Source: Saccoglossus kowalevskii
Lineage: Eukaryota > Hemichordata > Enteropneusta > Harrimaniidae
Assembly (NCBI RefSeq): GCF_000003605.2
Contig: NW_003119426.1
Coordinates: 680,851-728,668, forward strand
Direction: 5' to 3'
DNA: 47,818 nucleotides
The notes under the pieces were generated by a model. It saw only the letters and a program-made list of their open reading frames with translations, did no database searches and was not told the origin of the DNA. Below, one piece after another: positions 23,981 through 35,553 of the stretch. Each line of letters starts with the position of its first letter. The first letter of the stretch is position 1. The position numbers and the translations under genes are program-made.

Positions 23981-26373
23981 TTACTATCCAGTATAGTCCT
24001 ATTGCTTAGAAGAAGTTGTATTAAAAAAAGAGCAACAAATTATACCCTATCTCTACTGAAACTTATAAACCTGATCTCTAGCCATCTATTGCAATAGAAA
24101 CTTTCTAGAGGAGAATGACTGTTCCACAATGTTTTACTGACCACATTGTATAGTTGATTATTGCAGTACATGTAAATGCTGGAATTGCCTGTTATTGTAC
24201 TCTGTATTGATGAGTTTTTTTTTTCCCATAATTTTTTACTTTTACTCAAAATTATTTGATGGAATTATTTTTTTTAGAATGTTACAACTTTATTTTTGTC
24301 ATTTTCAATGTCTAAAAACCAAAACCAAAATCGTGTTTTCATGTGTGTCTTGTTGACTGTGGTATATTTCATCAATCATGATGGTGTGTTGGACATGCCA
24401 TTATTTTGATGTGAATTTCCAGACAATGTGCCTGGTATGTTTTAATTCTCTGCTAAAAAGCTAATAAATGTTCACTTTTCATATAGTCATAAATTGCCTA
24501 CTGGAAAATTCATTAAAACTAAAGCATTTCACAATCCTAGTTCTTGTATTCTAAATCCTTTAATAGTCTGTACTGTTGATTACAATATTTTTATAGCTCA
24601 AAGTTATTTTTTCTGAAAATTTCAATTTGGGTAAAAGTACTTTCATTGATTAGTCATAAATTACACACAACCTGTAGGAAAAATATGAATTTTAATGGAT
24701 TTAATTTATGCCAGTTTGCCCCTTCAGTGAATAAATAGGAAGTGGAAATAAATTGCACAGTGATTTATCAGGAGGTATGGTACGATCCGACTCGATTGGT
24801 GTATTTTGAGTGTAACGGTGACTGACAAATCGATGTCAGTTGATTTGCTCGAGAACCTGACACCATTACTGGTGATCCATCAGAGCGTTGGAGATTAGAG
24901 AATTTAAAATAACTTTCTCGACATGAACCTGTTTTATGTGATGGCCGGGAAATAGATTCATTGTCTTCTGTTCACCCAGAAAATTTAACCATGTCGTATA
25001 ATCCTTATTTAGTAGTGTTCATCAAAGTATTAAATCACTTAGATTGAACGCAGCTTTATAGTGGACATGATAAATTTCATGACGCAGGCCTGAGACATGT
25101 AGCGACTTGTAGTGATTTAATTAGACAAGATTGTCCTATGATAATTATCAGCCGTAAATTGTTCAATTGATTTGTCTTGAATTAGATGTGTTATGGAGAC
25201 CTGGGTGGTTAGGAGAAAGGGTTTCAGAGTTGTTGTTATTTGAAAGGGGGATGTTAATTCTATATTTGTAGTGAGCTAAGTGTAATTTTTCTCAGTTATT
25301 ATTATATGTTTGTGGAATGTGTTATGTTTTTGTGTGTGCAGAATCATTTTTTTTTAGGAGGGTCACATTTTTTTGTATTCTATGCTTATTTTTGTCTATT
25401 GGCCGTTAATTTTATTGTTATCACTTGTATATACCCCTTTTTTCCAATGGTTTAGTCCCAGGTAAAAATAATTGTCATATCCATATTTCTTTCAAAATGC
25501 CGCAACATACTCCTGAATTATTTCTTTGTAATTTGCTATTGCTGCAGCATTCGATAACGGCTTACAACAGATTTGACTCAAAATATGCTCTATGTGTTAT
25601 CAACAGAATTCAGCACCGTGGACAGGGATATGTGATGAACTCTCTCTCATTTATAAGAACAAATTATCATGCAATGATTATAGTACTATATGGTGTTGGA
25701 CATTACAATTTTTTTTTTTCACTTTTCTACAATATTCTTAATTTTTGACAAAATGGTAACAGTTCAACATTAATTAATGAAATATTTACAAGCGTTGCGT
25801 AATCTGTTGCCATCATAGCATGTCACTGTTTACAGAAACAAAGGTATACCAAACCTATTGTAATTGTTTTGAAAAATCCTTGAATTCTATCAGTAGTAAT
25901 CAGTATTAGGCTTTGGAATTAAATGTTCTGTCTGTCATTTTCATGGTTCACTACGCTGTAAAATCTCAGAATAGAATTTCTCAAGTTCATTTTAAATTCA
26001 TAATATCTGTCAAGAGGTCATAAATCAAATTGTCATCAAGTTCATTCCCTTAAATCGTTAAGACCAAATTTTTAATAACCTTACTTAGTCTACTCTTAAT
26101 GTAATTGTACTGACGTAAATGAACAAAAAACAGCAATAACTGGCAGGTTAATCTAATAAACTTGAGTTAATTATTGACAATAAAATGAAGTTTGAAGGGC
26201 TTAACGGCTGTATGTCAATCGGTTAGTAGTCTAAAACATGTTCGTTGGTGTTTGGATATTTGCATGCATTATAAATGTGAGAAAAATTTTGTTTGCGCAG
26301 AATACATTGTATTACATAAAACACAACTCCACAAAGAAAGCTTTTCAAACTGACTTTCTACCTATAATAAAAA
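23981..26373. other. AT-rich non-coding DNA, no gene recognised
   Basis: No exon supported. The plus-strand open frame at 25425-25748 contains an acceptor-like TTGCTATTGCTGCAG near 25547 followed by an open stretch, but the translation matches no family I know and no donor is convincing. Confidence 0.4.
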
Positions 26374-26394
26374 CACAGTCCCTCTAGGACTGTG
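26374..26394. repeat. Short CACAGTCC palindrome, copy 2, with 7-bp duplication
   Basis: CACAGTCC and GGACTGTG are perfect 8-bp inverted arms around CTCTA. The 21-bp unit is flanked by ATAAAAA on both sides, which looks like a 7-bp target duplication, although A-rich flanks make chance more likely here than at 33653. Confidence 0.6.
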
Positions 26395-27401
26395 ATAAAA
26401 ACAATTAAATCACCAATCTTAGGTGGAATTTTATGAGCTGGCATTTTGAATCAAAATACTGAAAATATTAAATAAAAATCCCTGTTACATATATACCGGT
26501 ACCTTGAATGTGTGGGTTTATTCTGTCGAATACAAATCTTGGTTGTGGGGATTAGTTTTCTCATGGCTTGCTTAAATTATGAGTCAATAAGTAGGAAAAC
26601 GAAATTGTATCGTATAATTATTATGCAAAATACAAATAATCCAACATGGATATCTCAACGCATGCTCTGTTATTTAAAATGTCACATTATGAAGATGTTA
26701 GGTAAATGTACTTTGTAAAGCTCAAAACCAAAAGCTTGTTTTTGTTCACAGACTGACGTCTCTAATGCACAGCTGGAGGACTGTTTGTATTTCTATTAAA
26801 AGATCACAATACAAGCGGGACACGATCAATGAGTCGGGTTTCTGTTGAGTCTATTAAATATCACCTACAATAGAAAAATACTTCAAAATATGTTTTATTG
26901 TGTTTGAAGTGGTACTTGATGGACTGATAGCACTCATCAAAGCTATATACAAAAGGTCCTTGATACAAGATTATGAGCTAATCTCATTTCATAATTGCGT
27001 TCCAGTCCTGCGGGCAATCATCAATAGCGAGAACTATTATAAGTGCACTGCTATAAAGGATACAATTGATCGAATTGAGTTTATAATCTCTAGAAATTAT
27101 TTACAGTTTTTTTCGGATTTAACGATATTATCTTGAAGGAGATGACGAAGCAATTTAATTTGATGTGCGTTCCATCGGTGATCGTATTGCGACGTTGATT
27201 TATTGAATGAAAGAATGGGATGTATTGACAGAACGTTGGGAGAAAACAAAATGCTTAAACAGGAAGTCTTATAACTAAATTTAGTGTGCATCATCATGAG
27301 TCAATTTTGTTTGTACTTTGACTTTTAAGACTGTGTTTCTGAATGTCAATTTTAATAGTTGCAACGTTTACGACAAATATTTTGTTTTGTTTTTCTGTAA
27401 G

Positions 27402-27549
27402 CTTTAGAGCGAGGGAGTCGTCACCTGCGCATGCGTCAGACGGCCATAGCGTGTCATTGTTCACAAACAAAGGTCTACCCATGAGGCTTTGCTTTTTTAG
27501 CGTGTGTTGTTATGATCGTTTGGGACTCAATTTCCACATGTGCGCTTTA
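27402..27549 (+). mobile_element. Family E element, one end altered
   Basis: TTTAGAGCGAGGGAGTCGTCACCTGCGCATGCG opens the element and GCCATAGCGTGTCATTGTT, GTCTACCCATGAGGCTTTGC and TGGGACTCAATTTCCACATGTGCGC follow in the order of the reverse-complemented 36195 copy. The right terminal repeat is missing after GTGCGC. The open frames at 27294-27669 cross it and are not genes. Confidence 0.75.
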
Positions 27550-28224
27550 ATGTTGAATATTGAAAAAAATATCGAAAAAGCTGTGTTTTTTCGTGATTTT
27601 TTCATTGGATGTTATGATGCATATGTAAACTTGAGCTTAAAGAATTCCCAATGCTATTTGTTATTATAAAAATACAGCATATGACGTGTAATTTCTTAGA
27701 TGTACATGCTATATATATGTAAAACAGCACCTTTACACAGATAAAAAAACAAAAACATTTATAGTACAGCATGTGACATGACATGTTACCCTGTGTTACT
27801 AATTTGGTTATCATGGTTCAGTATTATAAAAAAACAAAAATGATTGATTAAAAGAAAACAGACGCTGCTCAAATATTATCAACTCCTATTTGGATAATTT
27901 CAGAGCGTTTTTGATGCGGAAATTTTACTTAATGAGCTACTCTCTACAGTCTTAATGACACTAGTGAAATACATTCGTTTCAACAAAATTTCCCCACAAC
28001 TCATAAACAATAAAATCAACTACAGTTTGTCTCTTGTTAAATTTAAAGCAGCATTTCTTTACTGCAAGTGTGTAAAAAAGTGTCAGCACTATTGGTAATA
28101 ATTTTTTTTTTTTACATTAAGAAACTTTATTTATTGTTAGTATCTGTGATATCAGACAATAGGAATCATTTAGTCAATCATAATATACTCTGCATATTAC
28201 AATAAACATGAGGCCAAGCCTTGT

Positions 28225-28395
28225 GTATATTGTGTGTTTGATTTATAATTACATCTGAGCATGAACATGAATTCACATATGATTACACAAGTCACAAACC
28301 ATTTTCATGGCCTGAGATGAAAAACTCAGAAAAGTTACAGAAATTAACCTCACTATTTAAACATCTATGAATTCCAAGTTGAGAACACTTAGAAC
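28225..28395 (-). repeat. Dispersed repeat H, copy 1
   Basis: On the minus strand this reads CTCAACTTGGAATTCATAGATGTT, then TTTCTGAGTTTTTCATCTCAGGCCAT, GGTTTGTGA and TATGTGAATTCATGTTCATGCTCAGATG. The same blocks in the same order occur on the plus strand at 31005-31180, so the two copies are inverted about 2.6 kb apart. Confidence 0.7.
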
Positions 28396-28455
28396 AAACA
28401 TTTGTAGCTCATACCTCCTGCACATGACTTTGAACAAGAAGTAAATTAGTACCGT

Positions 28456-28472
28456 GGGGGGGGGGGGGGGGG
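28456..28472. repeat. Poly-G run (17 G)
   Basis: An uninterrupted run of G after ACCGT. Its length may be unreliable in the assembly. Confidence 0.9.
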
Positions 28473-28590
28473 TAGTTAATCTTCAACATAAGTGTATATA
28501 GTATACATGTACGTGTTGTAATTATATGTTTGTATACATAAAAGTCTTTCTTCCATACAAAGCATGGAAAGTAAGTTGGGTATTCTATGT

Positions 28591-28720
28591 TAGTTGTATT
28601 AGAAGCGTATGTGTTTCCGTATCAAAATGGGATGTCTTTGAACATGGTCATGTAATGATTCTGTATACAATAAATACAATTCTTCTATTTGAGGTGCACT
28701 TCTAATAGAGCAAATATGGT
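28591..28720. mobile_element. Family C-like diverged element
   Basis: TTGTATTAGAAGCGTATGTG at the left and GTGCACTTCTAATAGAGCAAATA at the right are inverted. The middle (ATGATTCTGTATACAATAAATACAATT) matches sequence right of the 19093 copy (19341-19375), suggesting the full family unit extends to about 19430 there. Confidence 0.5.
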
Positions 28721-28756
28721 ACTATATTCTTTTCTTCTCTTTCAATCATTGAGTCA

Positions 28757-29056
28757 AATTTGCATCATTTCTTGTGATTACATTATTATCATGATAATGT
28801 TCACAAATAAGTCGTGCCCTCCAACAGTGAAGTACTTCTCTGACGTCAAAAATGATGTGGATTTGGGATATGTTGTTATAATATCCATCAAGGTGTTGTT
28901 CCTTCTCTTTGAATTTGCATCATTTCTTGTGATTACATTATTATCATGATAATGTTCACAAATAAGTCGTACCCTCCAACAATGAAGTAACTCTCTGACA
29001 TCAAAAATGATGTAGATTGGGAATATGTTGTTATAATATCCATCAAGGTGTTGTTA
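28757..29056. repeat. Tandem duplication, 155-bp unit, two copies
   Basis: The first copy starts at AATTTGCATCATTTCTTGTGATT at 28757 and the second at 28912. Both run through TTCACAAATAAGTCGT, CCCTCCAACA, AAAAATGATGT and GATATGTTGTTATAATATCCATCAAGGTGTTGTT with roughly 10 substitutions or small indels. The open frame 28689-28949 in the first copy is interrupted in the second. Confidence 0.85.
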
Positions 29057-31004
29057 TATTGTTCCTCTAAGGTGTCCTTGTAGATTACAAAAATGAAATA
29101 TTTATTGAACATCTACTATCTTTTTAATTTCAATTTTAATACTCTCTGCCGTTATTGACCTAAAAACAATAAACATAGTATCTAACACATGTTAATCAAG
29201 TTTTTCAAAAGAAGACCTACCTCGGTAATTTGTTGAAAAAAAAAACAAGACTTCATTTCATGTTTGAAAAGTACATTGATCTTTTCATCCCAATCAGCTT
29301 ATCTCTAACATCAGAAGAAAATAAATATGAGATGCAAAATCAGAAAGTTTATTGACTTTCATCTTTCAATCTTTTTCGTACTATAACTCTACCCGCACTA
29401 AGGACTCTAGATTATCATTTATCATAAACACTTATTTTTGCATTTTTTGAAAAAGTTTTTATTATTTTTAATTTTCACATGATGATGATGATAACTTACA
29501 CAAGTTAAAATTAGATATGTAATCTGATATGTTACTTTGCAAAAACAACATTTGAAGGGGGGGTCCTGGCAAAGTACATGTTTATTGTTACATGTATTTA
29601 GTTATAAAGGTTTCGGCAAATTTTACAGTCAATCACAAATATGATTATCACAGCATTGATCGCACTGCTTCACAGCATGCTATGTGGGAATCGTTTCTGT
29701 AGAGCTCCATGCATTCCATGAACCATCGTTTGCGTATACAAATTGAACAAATTTTGTGGCAATGAAAACAGCCTTGTTAAATTGAAAGTACACGTTCATA
29801 TGTACTTTTAAATGTAAGCAATTGGCCATGATACAATTTTATAATCTCTTCAATGATTACTTAGTAATCCTCAAATTATTGGATCAGTGTTCCTATAGAA
29901 ACGTATAAACTAGGAATAATGATTATATTACCCGTACATTCACTATTATAGTCACAAATAAACACTGCAATTTTCTCTGTCAAATTTATGGTGTAATATT
30001 TTTGTATATTTTCATGTATTTATCCATAATTATTATAGACTGAATGAATATAAAATACCAATAGCATCCATATAATACAGTGAATGCTTGGAAAGGTTAG
30101 ATTGCATATAAACTTATTCAGTGAGATTATTGCTGTGTTCAGAAATGCAAGGAATACATGTTTTGAGAATGAGCAAGCTTGAACACTAGAAATTTTTAGA
30201 AATTTACGTCTGTCTTGTGATTTTGTGTGAATTCGTAATGAGGTCATTATCATAAATCTTATTGATGCATACCTCATAAAGTGTTTTAGCTAGCATGTTA
30301 TTTCAGCTAATTTAAGATGTCGTTAATTTTAAAGAAATCATATTCTCACAATGGATTTATTGGCACTTTATCTAAATTAAGATTATGTTAATTCATCAAA
30401 TTCGCTAAAATGGCAATGAAATATACATACCCAGATCATCAGTGATAAATCTGAGGAACAATGCTACAATCACAATCACTATATGGATGTTTCTCCGAGA
30501 CCAACAATATATATATAACTGCAAATTACCCGAGCCGACTTTCTAAGAAATCGATTCATGTTATGCAGCAGTGTGACTGTCCCACTTAGCATATAACTGA
30601 ATGTTCATCTACCAAGATTCAAAATATATCGGTTAATGCTTCAGGAAATATTGCATTCAATTCCAGTTAAAGAAGTCTGCTTGATTTAGCGAAGATTAGA
30701 CCATATTCCAATAGCTATAAAAGTTTTTTTTATATTTCCCTTGGCAATTTTGTGATGATTTTTTTTTCATGAATAAATTAATCAAAAATCAATTTTAATA
30801 CTTACGTAAGATAGTTTAAAGAGTTCATGATAAAAAACAGAAAAGTTACAGGGGAGAAATAAATTTTTAAAAATGTTAAATGTAATCTCAAAAATTCTAG
30901 ATAAAACAAAATGGCCTGTGGCACAAAACTGAAACATAATACAATCTCTTTTTACTTAAATTTATGCTTGTCAACTCTGTCATCAGTGATGTGTGGTTAA
31001 AAAA
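29057..31004. other. AT-rich non-coding DNA, no gene recognised
   Basis: I see no exon, repeat family of this window or RNA gene here. The minus-strand open frame 30020-30277 is not supported by any motif. Confidence 0.45.
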
Positions 31005-31180
31005 GAAAGGTGTGCTCAACTTAGAATTCATAGATGTTAGTGAAGGCCATTGCTTTTGGTGCCCTACCTGATCACAGAGTGAGCTTTCCATCACTTTTCA
31101 GAGTTTTTCAGTTCAGGCCATCAACTTGGTTTGTGATGTGTGTATTTGTATGTGAATTCATGTTCATGCTCAGATGGAAC
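31005..31180 (+). repeat. Dispersed repeat H, copy 2
   Basis: GTGCTCAACTTAGAATTCATAGATGTT, CAGAGTTTTTCAGTTCAGGCCAT, GGTTTGTGA and TGTGAATTCATGTTCATGCTCAGATG match the minus strand of 28225-28395. This copy carries about 30 extra bases between the first and second blocks. Confidence 0.7.
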
Positions 31181-31285
31181 TACCATGTGCTATAGATGTC
31201 AAGATTTTGTCTGTCCTTGTTCACTGTTAGCGTGTTGGAAACGTGGATGCTAAGTTCCTGGAGTTAAACACCAAACCTTGAGTAT

Positions 31286-31480
31286 GTGTGCCAAAGACAA
31301 TGTGGAGGCCAACACCACTGTACCCTGGATGTAGAAGCCAATGCCACTATACTCAGGGTAGCGTGGGGTGGGGGTATGGGGGTGGGGCATTGCCACTGTG
31401 CTCTGGGTGGAGAGGACAGCATAACTGTACTTTGGGTGAGTAGGTCACAGACTTTTTGGCGAGGCTAAGCCTGGTTTGTT
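31286..31480. repeat. Degenerate minisatellite leading into the 48-bp array
   Basis: Four or five diverged units are recognisable from blocks like GCCAACACCACTGTACCCTGG, GCCAATGCCACTATACTCAGGGT, GCCACTGTGCTCTGGGTGG and ATAACTGTACTTTGGGTGAG, spaced 40-60 bp apart. They resemble the neighbouring 48-bp unit (GCCACAAGACCCTAGGTGAG) and may be its older, decayed edge. Confidence 0.6.
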
Positions 31481-32028
31481 GGAGGTCAAAGCCACAAGAC
31501 CCTAGGTGAGTGTTCCACAGATTCAATTGGGAGGTCAAGCCACAAGACCCTAGGTGAGTGTTCCACAGATTCAATTGGGAGGTCAAGCCACAAGACCCTA
31601 GGTGAGTGTTCCACAGATTCAATTGGGAGGTCAAGCCACAAGACCCTAGGTGAGTGTTCCACAGATTCAATTGGGAGGTCAAGCCACAAGACCCTAGGTG
31701 AGTGTTCCACAGATTCAATTGGGAGGTCAAGCCACAAGACCCTAGGTGAGTGTTCCACAGATTCAATTGGGAGGTCAAGCCACAAGACCCTAGGTGAGTG
31801 TTCCACAGATTCAATTGGGAGGTCAAGCCACAAGACCCTAGGTGAGTGTTCCACAGATTCAATTGGGAGGTCAAGCCACAAGACCCTAGGTGAGTGTTCC
31901 ACAGATTCAATTGGGAGGTCAAGCCACAAGACCCTAGGTTAGTGTTCCACAGATTCAATTGGGAGGTCAAGCCACAGACCCTAGTGAGTGTTCCACAGAT
32001 TCAATTGGGAGGTCAAGCCACAAGACCC
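31481..32028. repeat. Minisatellite, 48-bp unit, about 11 copies
   Basis: The unit is GGAGGTCAAGCCACAAGACC, then CTAGGTGAGTGTTCCACAG, then ATTCAATTG. The central copies are identical and the last two before the gap carry small deletions. Because 48 is a multiple of three, stop-free frames of 16-residue repeats arise on both strands (31353-31970 minus, 31486-31929 minus). I regard these as by-products. The array continues into the N gap, so its true length is unknown. Confidence 0.95.
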
Positions 32029-32219
32029 NNNNNNNNNNNNNNNNNNNNNNNNNNNNNNNNNNNNNNNNNNNNNNNNNNNNNNNNNNNNNNNNNNNNNNNN
32101 NNNNNNNNNNNNNNNNNNNNNNNNNNNNNNNNNNNNNNNNNNNNNNNNNNNNNNNNNNNNNNNNNNNNNNNNNNNNNNNNNNNNNNNNNNNNNNNNNNNN
32201 NNNNNNNNNNNNNNNNNNN
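32029..32219. other. Assembly gap (191 N) inside or beside a minisatellite
   Basis: A run of N directly after a partial 48-bp unit. The gap is probably caused by the repeat array, so the N count should not be read as a real distance. Confidence 0.98.
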
Positions 32220-32221
32220 CA

Positions 32222-32369
32222 GACTGCTGAATTTACATCACATAGTATAGCAACTAATCAGATTGCTTGAATTTACATTACATAATATGTCAACCAATCA
32301 GATTGCTTGAATTTACATTTCATGATATGGTACCCAATCAGATTTCCTGAATTACATTACATGATATGG
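32222..32369. repeat. Tandem repeat, 40-bp unit, about 3.5 copies
   Basis: Units read TTGAATTTACATTACATAAT, then ATGTCAACCAATCAGATTGC, with a 40-bp period and several substitutions per copy. It contains CCAAT in most units. It starts directly after the N gap. Confidence 0.8.
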
Positions 32370-33269
32370 TGATAGTATAAACCAATTTCAATGTCAGAAA
32401 ACTTTACAATTCAAGGTATAGGGTTGCTCTACAGATTTACAGTTGTTTCTGATTAATTAAAAAGTATCTCTCGAAATATTAACCTCTTTCAACACCAAAG
32501 TCAACTTTTGACACTTTTTTTTCCATTTGTTTTTTAAACACTTTTGATTCAAACTTTCAACCAATGTTAAATTATATTCATTTGATACAAGAATAGAGAA
32601 AAATAGCATACAACTGTGCAACACAGGTGCTGGCAGTAAAAATTATGGCATCCAACTGATTGAAGCAATCTACAGCATTGTAGACACCAAATGACTGAGG
32701 ATGGCTGATATATAAATAGGGCACAGTTAACCCTATGTATAAACAGTGACGTTTCCCTGACAATCACAAAATATTGACAAAACTATGAAGCTTTTGTTGC
32801 AAACTCAGTTATACAAATACAAAATTTTAATAAAAGATGCACACCTCTACCAACACCATCTGTTCTATTCACACGATTGAATTAAAAAACGTGATTTCAG
32901 TACAACATGGAAGCTTTCGTGTTACAGTTTTTCTGGCTTTATATAGTCATCAGATTTGTCAGACGTTATTTCTGCAACTCATGCTTTTGAAAACGCAGTG
33001 ATGTAGTTAAATTTCCGTGGACTAATGGATCTGTTTGTCTGTCCTTGTTTGTGCCTGAATTGATTAGATTCAAATTTACCACAGCTGATGTGCACTTCCT
33101 TTTGGTTTGATTCAGATTTAAGATATAGCCACTCAGTAGCCATTTTCCTGTTGTTTCTTTGTTTTTCCCACCAACATTTTGGTAATATTTTATGTATTTT
33201 CTTCTTTTTCTTTTTTTTATTAATTTTGGACCTAATAACAAAATTGATGAGAGAATTGATAGAGGAAAT

Positions 33270-33856
33270 ATGTGAAATTTATGATATGTGAAAGGTGACA
33301 AACATTGACTTTGGTGTTCAAATCATTAATGATATGCAAATTACCTAATTAATATGCATGGTGGTGCATAGATCTATTTTGTGAAAGGTGAAAAAAATCT
33401 ATTTTGGCATTCAAAGGGTTAATTATATGCAAATTACCTAATTAATATGCATGGATGGTGCATAGATCTATTTTGTGAAAGGTGAAAAAAATCTATTTTG
33501 GCATTCAAGGCTTAATGATATGCAAATTACCTAATTAATACGCATAGATGGTGCATAGATCTATTTTGTGAAAGGTGAAAAAAATCTACTGTGGCATTCA
33601 AGGGTTATTTATATGTAAATTACCTAATTAATATGCATGGTGGTGCATAGATCACAGTCCCTCAACACCTTGAGGGACTGTGTGTTGAGGGACTGTGCAT
33701 AGATCTATTTTGTGAAAGGTGAAAAAATCTACTTTGGCATTCAAGGCTTAATGATATGCAAATTATTTAATTAATATGCAGGGATGGTGCATAGATCTAT
33801 TTTGTGAAAGGTGAAAAAAATCTGCTTTGGCATTCAAAGGGTTAATGATATGAATC
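33270..33856. repeat. Tandem repeat, 92-94-bp unit, six copies
   Basis: Units start at GCATAGATCTATTTTGTGAAAGG near 33365, 33459, 33552, 33644, 33696 (after an insertion) and 33788, with a diverged first unit from 33270. Each unit contains GGCATTCAAGGGTTAAT and TATGCAAATTACCTAATTAATATGCATGG. One unit is interrupted by the palindrome at 33653-33697. Confidence 0.9.
33653..33697. mobile_element. 45-bp palindromic insertion in a tandem unit, 7-bp duplication
   Basis: The outer ends are perfect 15-bp inverted repeats (CACAGTCCCTCAACA and TGTTGAGGGACTGTG) around a third, inverted arm (CCTTGAGGGACTGTG). The interrupted unit shows the empty site directly: other units read GGTGCATAGATCTATT, whereas here CATAGAT occurs on both sides of the insert. 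This is the signature of a transposon-like insertion with target duplication, in an element far too short to encode anything. Confidence 0.75.
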
Positions 33857-34049
33857 TGTAAGAATTATTTATTTTCTTAACAAAAAATAATAAATCAATA
33901 ACTTTATAGTAGCTGATTGGTTGGAAAGATGTACAATAGAACAGTCATTATTTATTCGATGTTAAGAATACAATTTGTTTATGTTTGTTGGTCACATTTG
34001 TTGTAAATAAGTTTAGTTGTGATTTATTATGACACTATTAAGTGCTGCT

Positions 34050-34097
34050 TGTAATTCCCGCATGTGCACAGATGACGGCCCTCTCGCTCTAAACCTT
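34050..34097. mobile_element. Family E terminal fragment
   Basis: TTCCCGCATGTGCACAGATGACGGCCCTCTCGCTCTAAA resembles one terminal repeat of family E with its first internal bases. The rest of the element is absent. Confidence 0.5.
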
Positions 34098-35130
34098 TCA
34101 CAAAAGTGACTCACCAAATCTTTCCAGATTGTTATCAGATCTTTCCATCAGGACCTATTTGTTCAAAACTAACAAAAATTTAACAAAATAAGTAAAAATA
34201 TGTAAAATGTTGTGCTTTAATACTGGTGGGGGAAAAACAGCAGGGTTCAAAAATAATAAGTCTCGTGCTGTAATCATGAATGAAATTAACCTTTTTTCAA
34301 AGTAATTTTCCTGGCAAAAATTTTGTTGTAAACATTCATACATTTTCTATAATTTATTCAAATTTAACGTAAATGTTGAACCCAAGGTAAGATTTTTATT
34401 GCCATGATTGTCGGTCTTTGTCATCTTTCATGTAATAGTTTTCAGTGCACCATGTTATGTAATTCTTGTTGTCAAAATAATTTGCTCAAAGTTTGGATCC
34501 AAACAAGTATAAAGCAACAATCAGTATAATTAATTTTTATATTTGTTCAACAATTCTGATCAAAACCTGTAAGAATTGGATAATTATGTTTATTTGTTCA
34601 ATAATCAACAACAACACAATTATGAAAAATATAAAAAAAATGTGTGAAATATTTGTTACAGGAGAAAATATGGCATTCAAAACATTTAGATTTGTACAGT
34701 CAAAGATTTACTTTCAGACACTAGTGTCATTTGTGTAGTGTCAAAACCGGTAATGAATATTACTTCATTTGGCAGTTAGTTATTGGCACATGAGTTCATA
34801 TTTGAATTGATTAAAAATGTTTGCAATGTATTCAAGTCACACATTCTCACACTCGAAATTTCAAAAATGAAAAAAAATCAAAAAATCGGGTACTCAAGAA
34901 GTGTTAACTGTCACTTCATTCTGATTATGTTTAATACCTACATGTGCTTTTTAAGGTTTTTAAGGAGGTTCTACTTGAAATGAAGATCATATCGTAATGC
35001 TTTCATTATTTTTATAGGTTAATACCATTAGGATATTGAAAGAAAGAAAAACATTAGGGTCACTGGACAATTTTTCATGTTCAATGTTTGCTTTTTGCAT
35101 TGGCTGCTGCAGTGAAATTATTTCTTCATC

Positions 35131-35250
35131 TCTCCCATAATGCATTGCATATGTGCAGTAACTTGCTCAGTAGTACAAAAATTGAATTTATCTCCCATAA
35201 TGCATTGCATATGTGCAGTAACATGCTCAGTAGTGCAAAATTTGAATTTG
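35131..35250. repeat. Exact-period 60-bp tandem duplication
   Basis: CTCCCATAATGCATTGCATA, then TGTGCAGTAAC, TGCTCAGTAGT and AAATTGAATTT, occurs at 35131 and again at 35191 with few changes. A diverged single copy is at 1835. The plus-strand open frame 35088-35417 and the minus-strand frame 35126-35353 are by-products of the duplication. Confidence 0.8.
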
Positions 35251-35553
35251 GCTCAAACTGCTTTACAGTAAATACATACAGATTTAACAATTTCTCTGTT
35301 CCCAGTAGATTCCAGAAACATGTGGGAAATATGTGTTGGCTTCTCAGAGCCATTTTCTATCTTCTCATTTGTGCTAAACTACAGCATTGGAATATTCCTT
35401 GTTATATATGCGCTTGAATATTTAGCTCCACTGACCAGTAGTTGTATTTGAATTCTTGAAAGTGTGTTTGATTTGATACCAAACTTTATAGACTCACTAT
35501 GATCACTACCCGTTTTTAGCCACTCTTGCAAACACGATCCAAGTGCTGCATTT

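Noticed and set aside
25425-25748. 107-codon open frame with an internal acceptor-like site
   Set aside because: No convincing donor, no recognisable family, and hydrophobic low-complexity ends.
26747-26860. Acceptor-like TTTTTGTTCACAG followed by about 33 open codons
   Set aside because: No usable donor before the stop and no match to TBC1D19 or another known family. This length is expected by chance.
31353-31970. 205-codon minus-strand open frame of 16-residue repeats (LTSQLNLWNTHLGSCG)
   Set aside because: It is the translation of a 48-bp minisatellite whose length is divisible by three. Frames on the other strand and in another phase stay open too.
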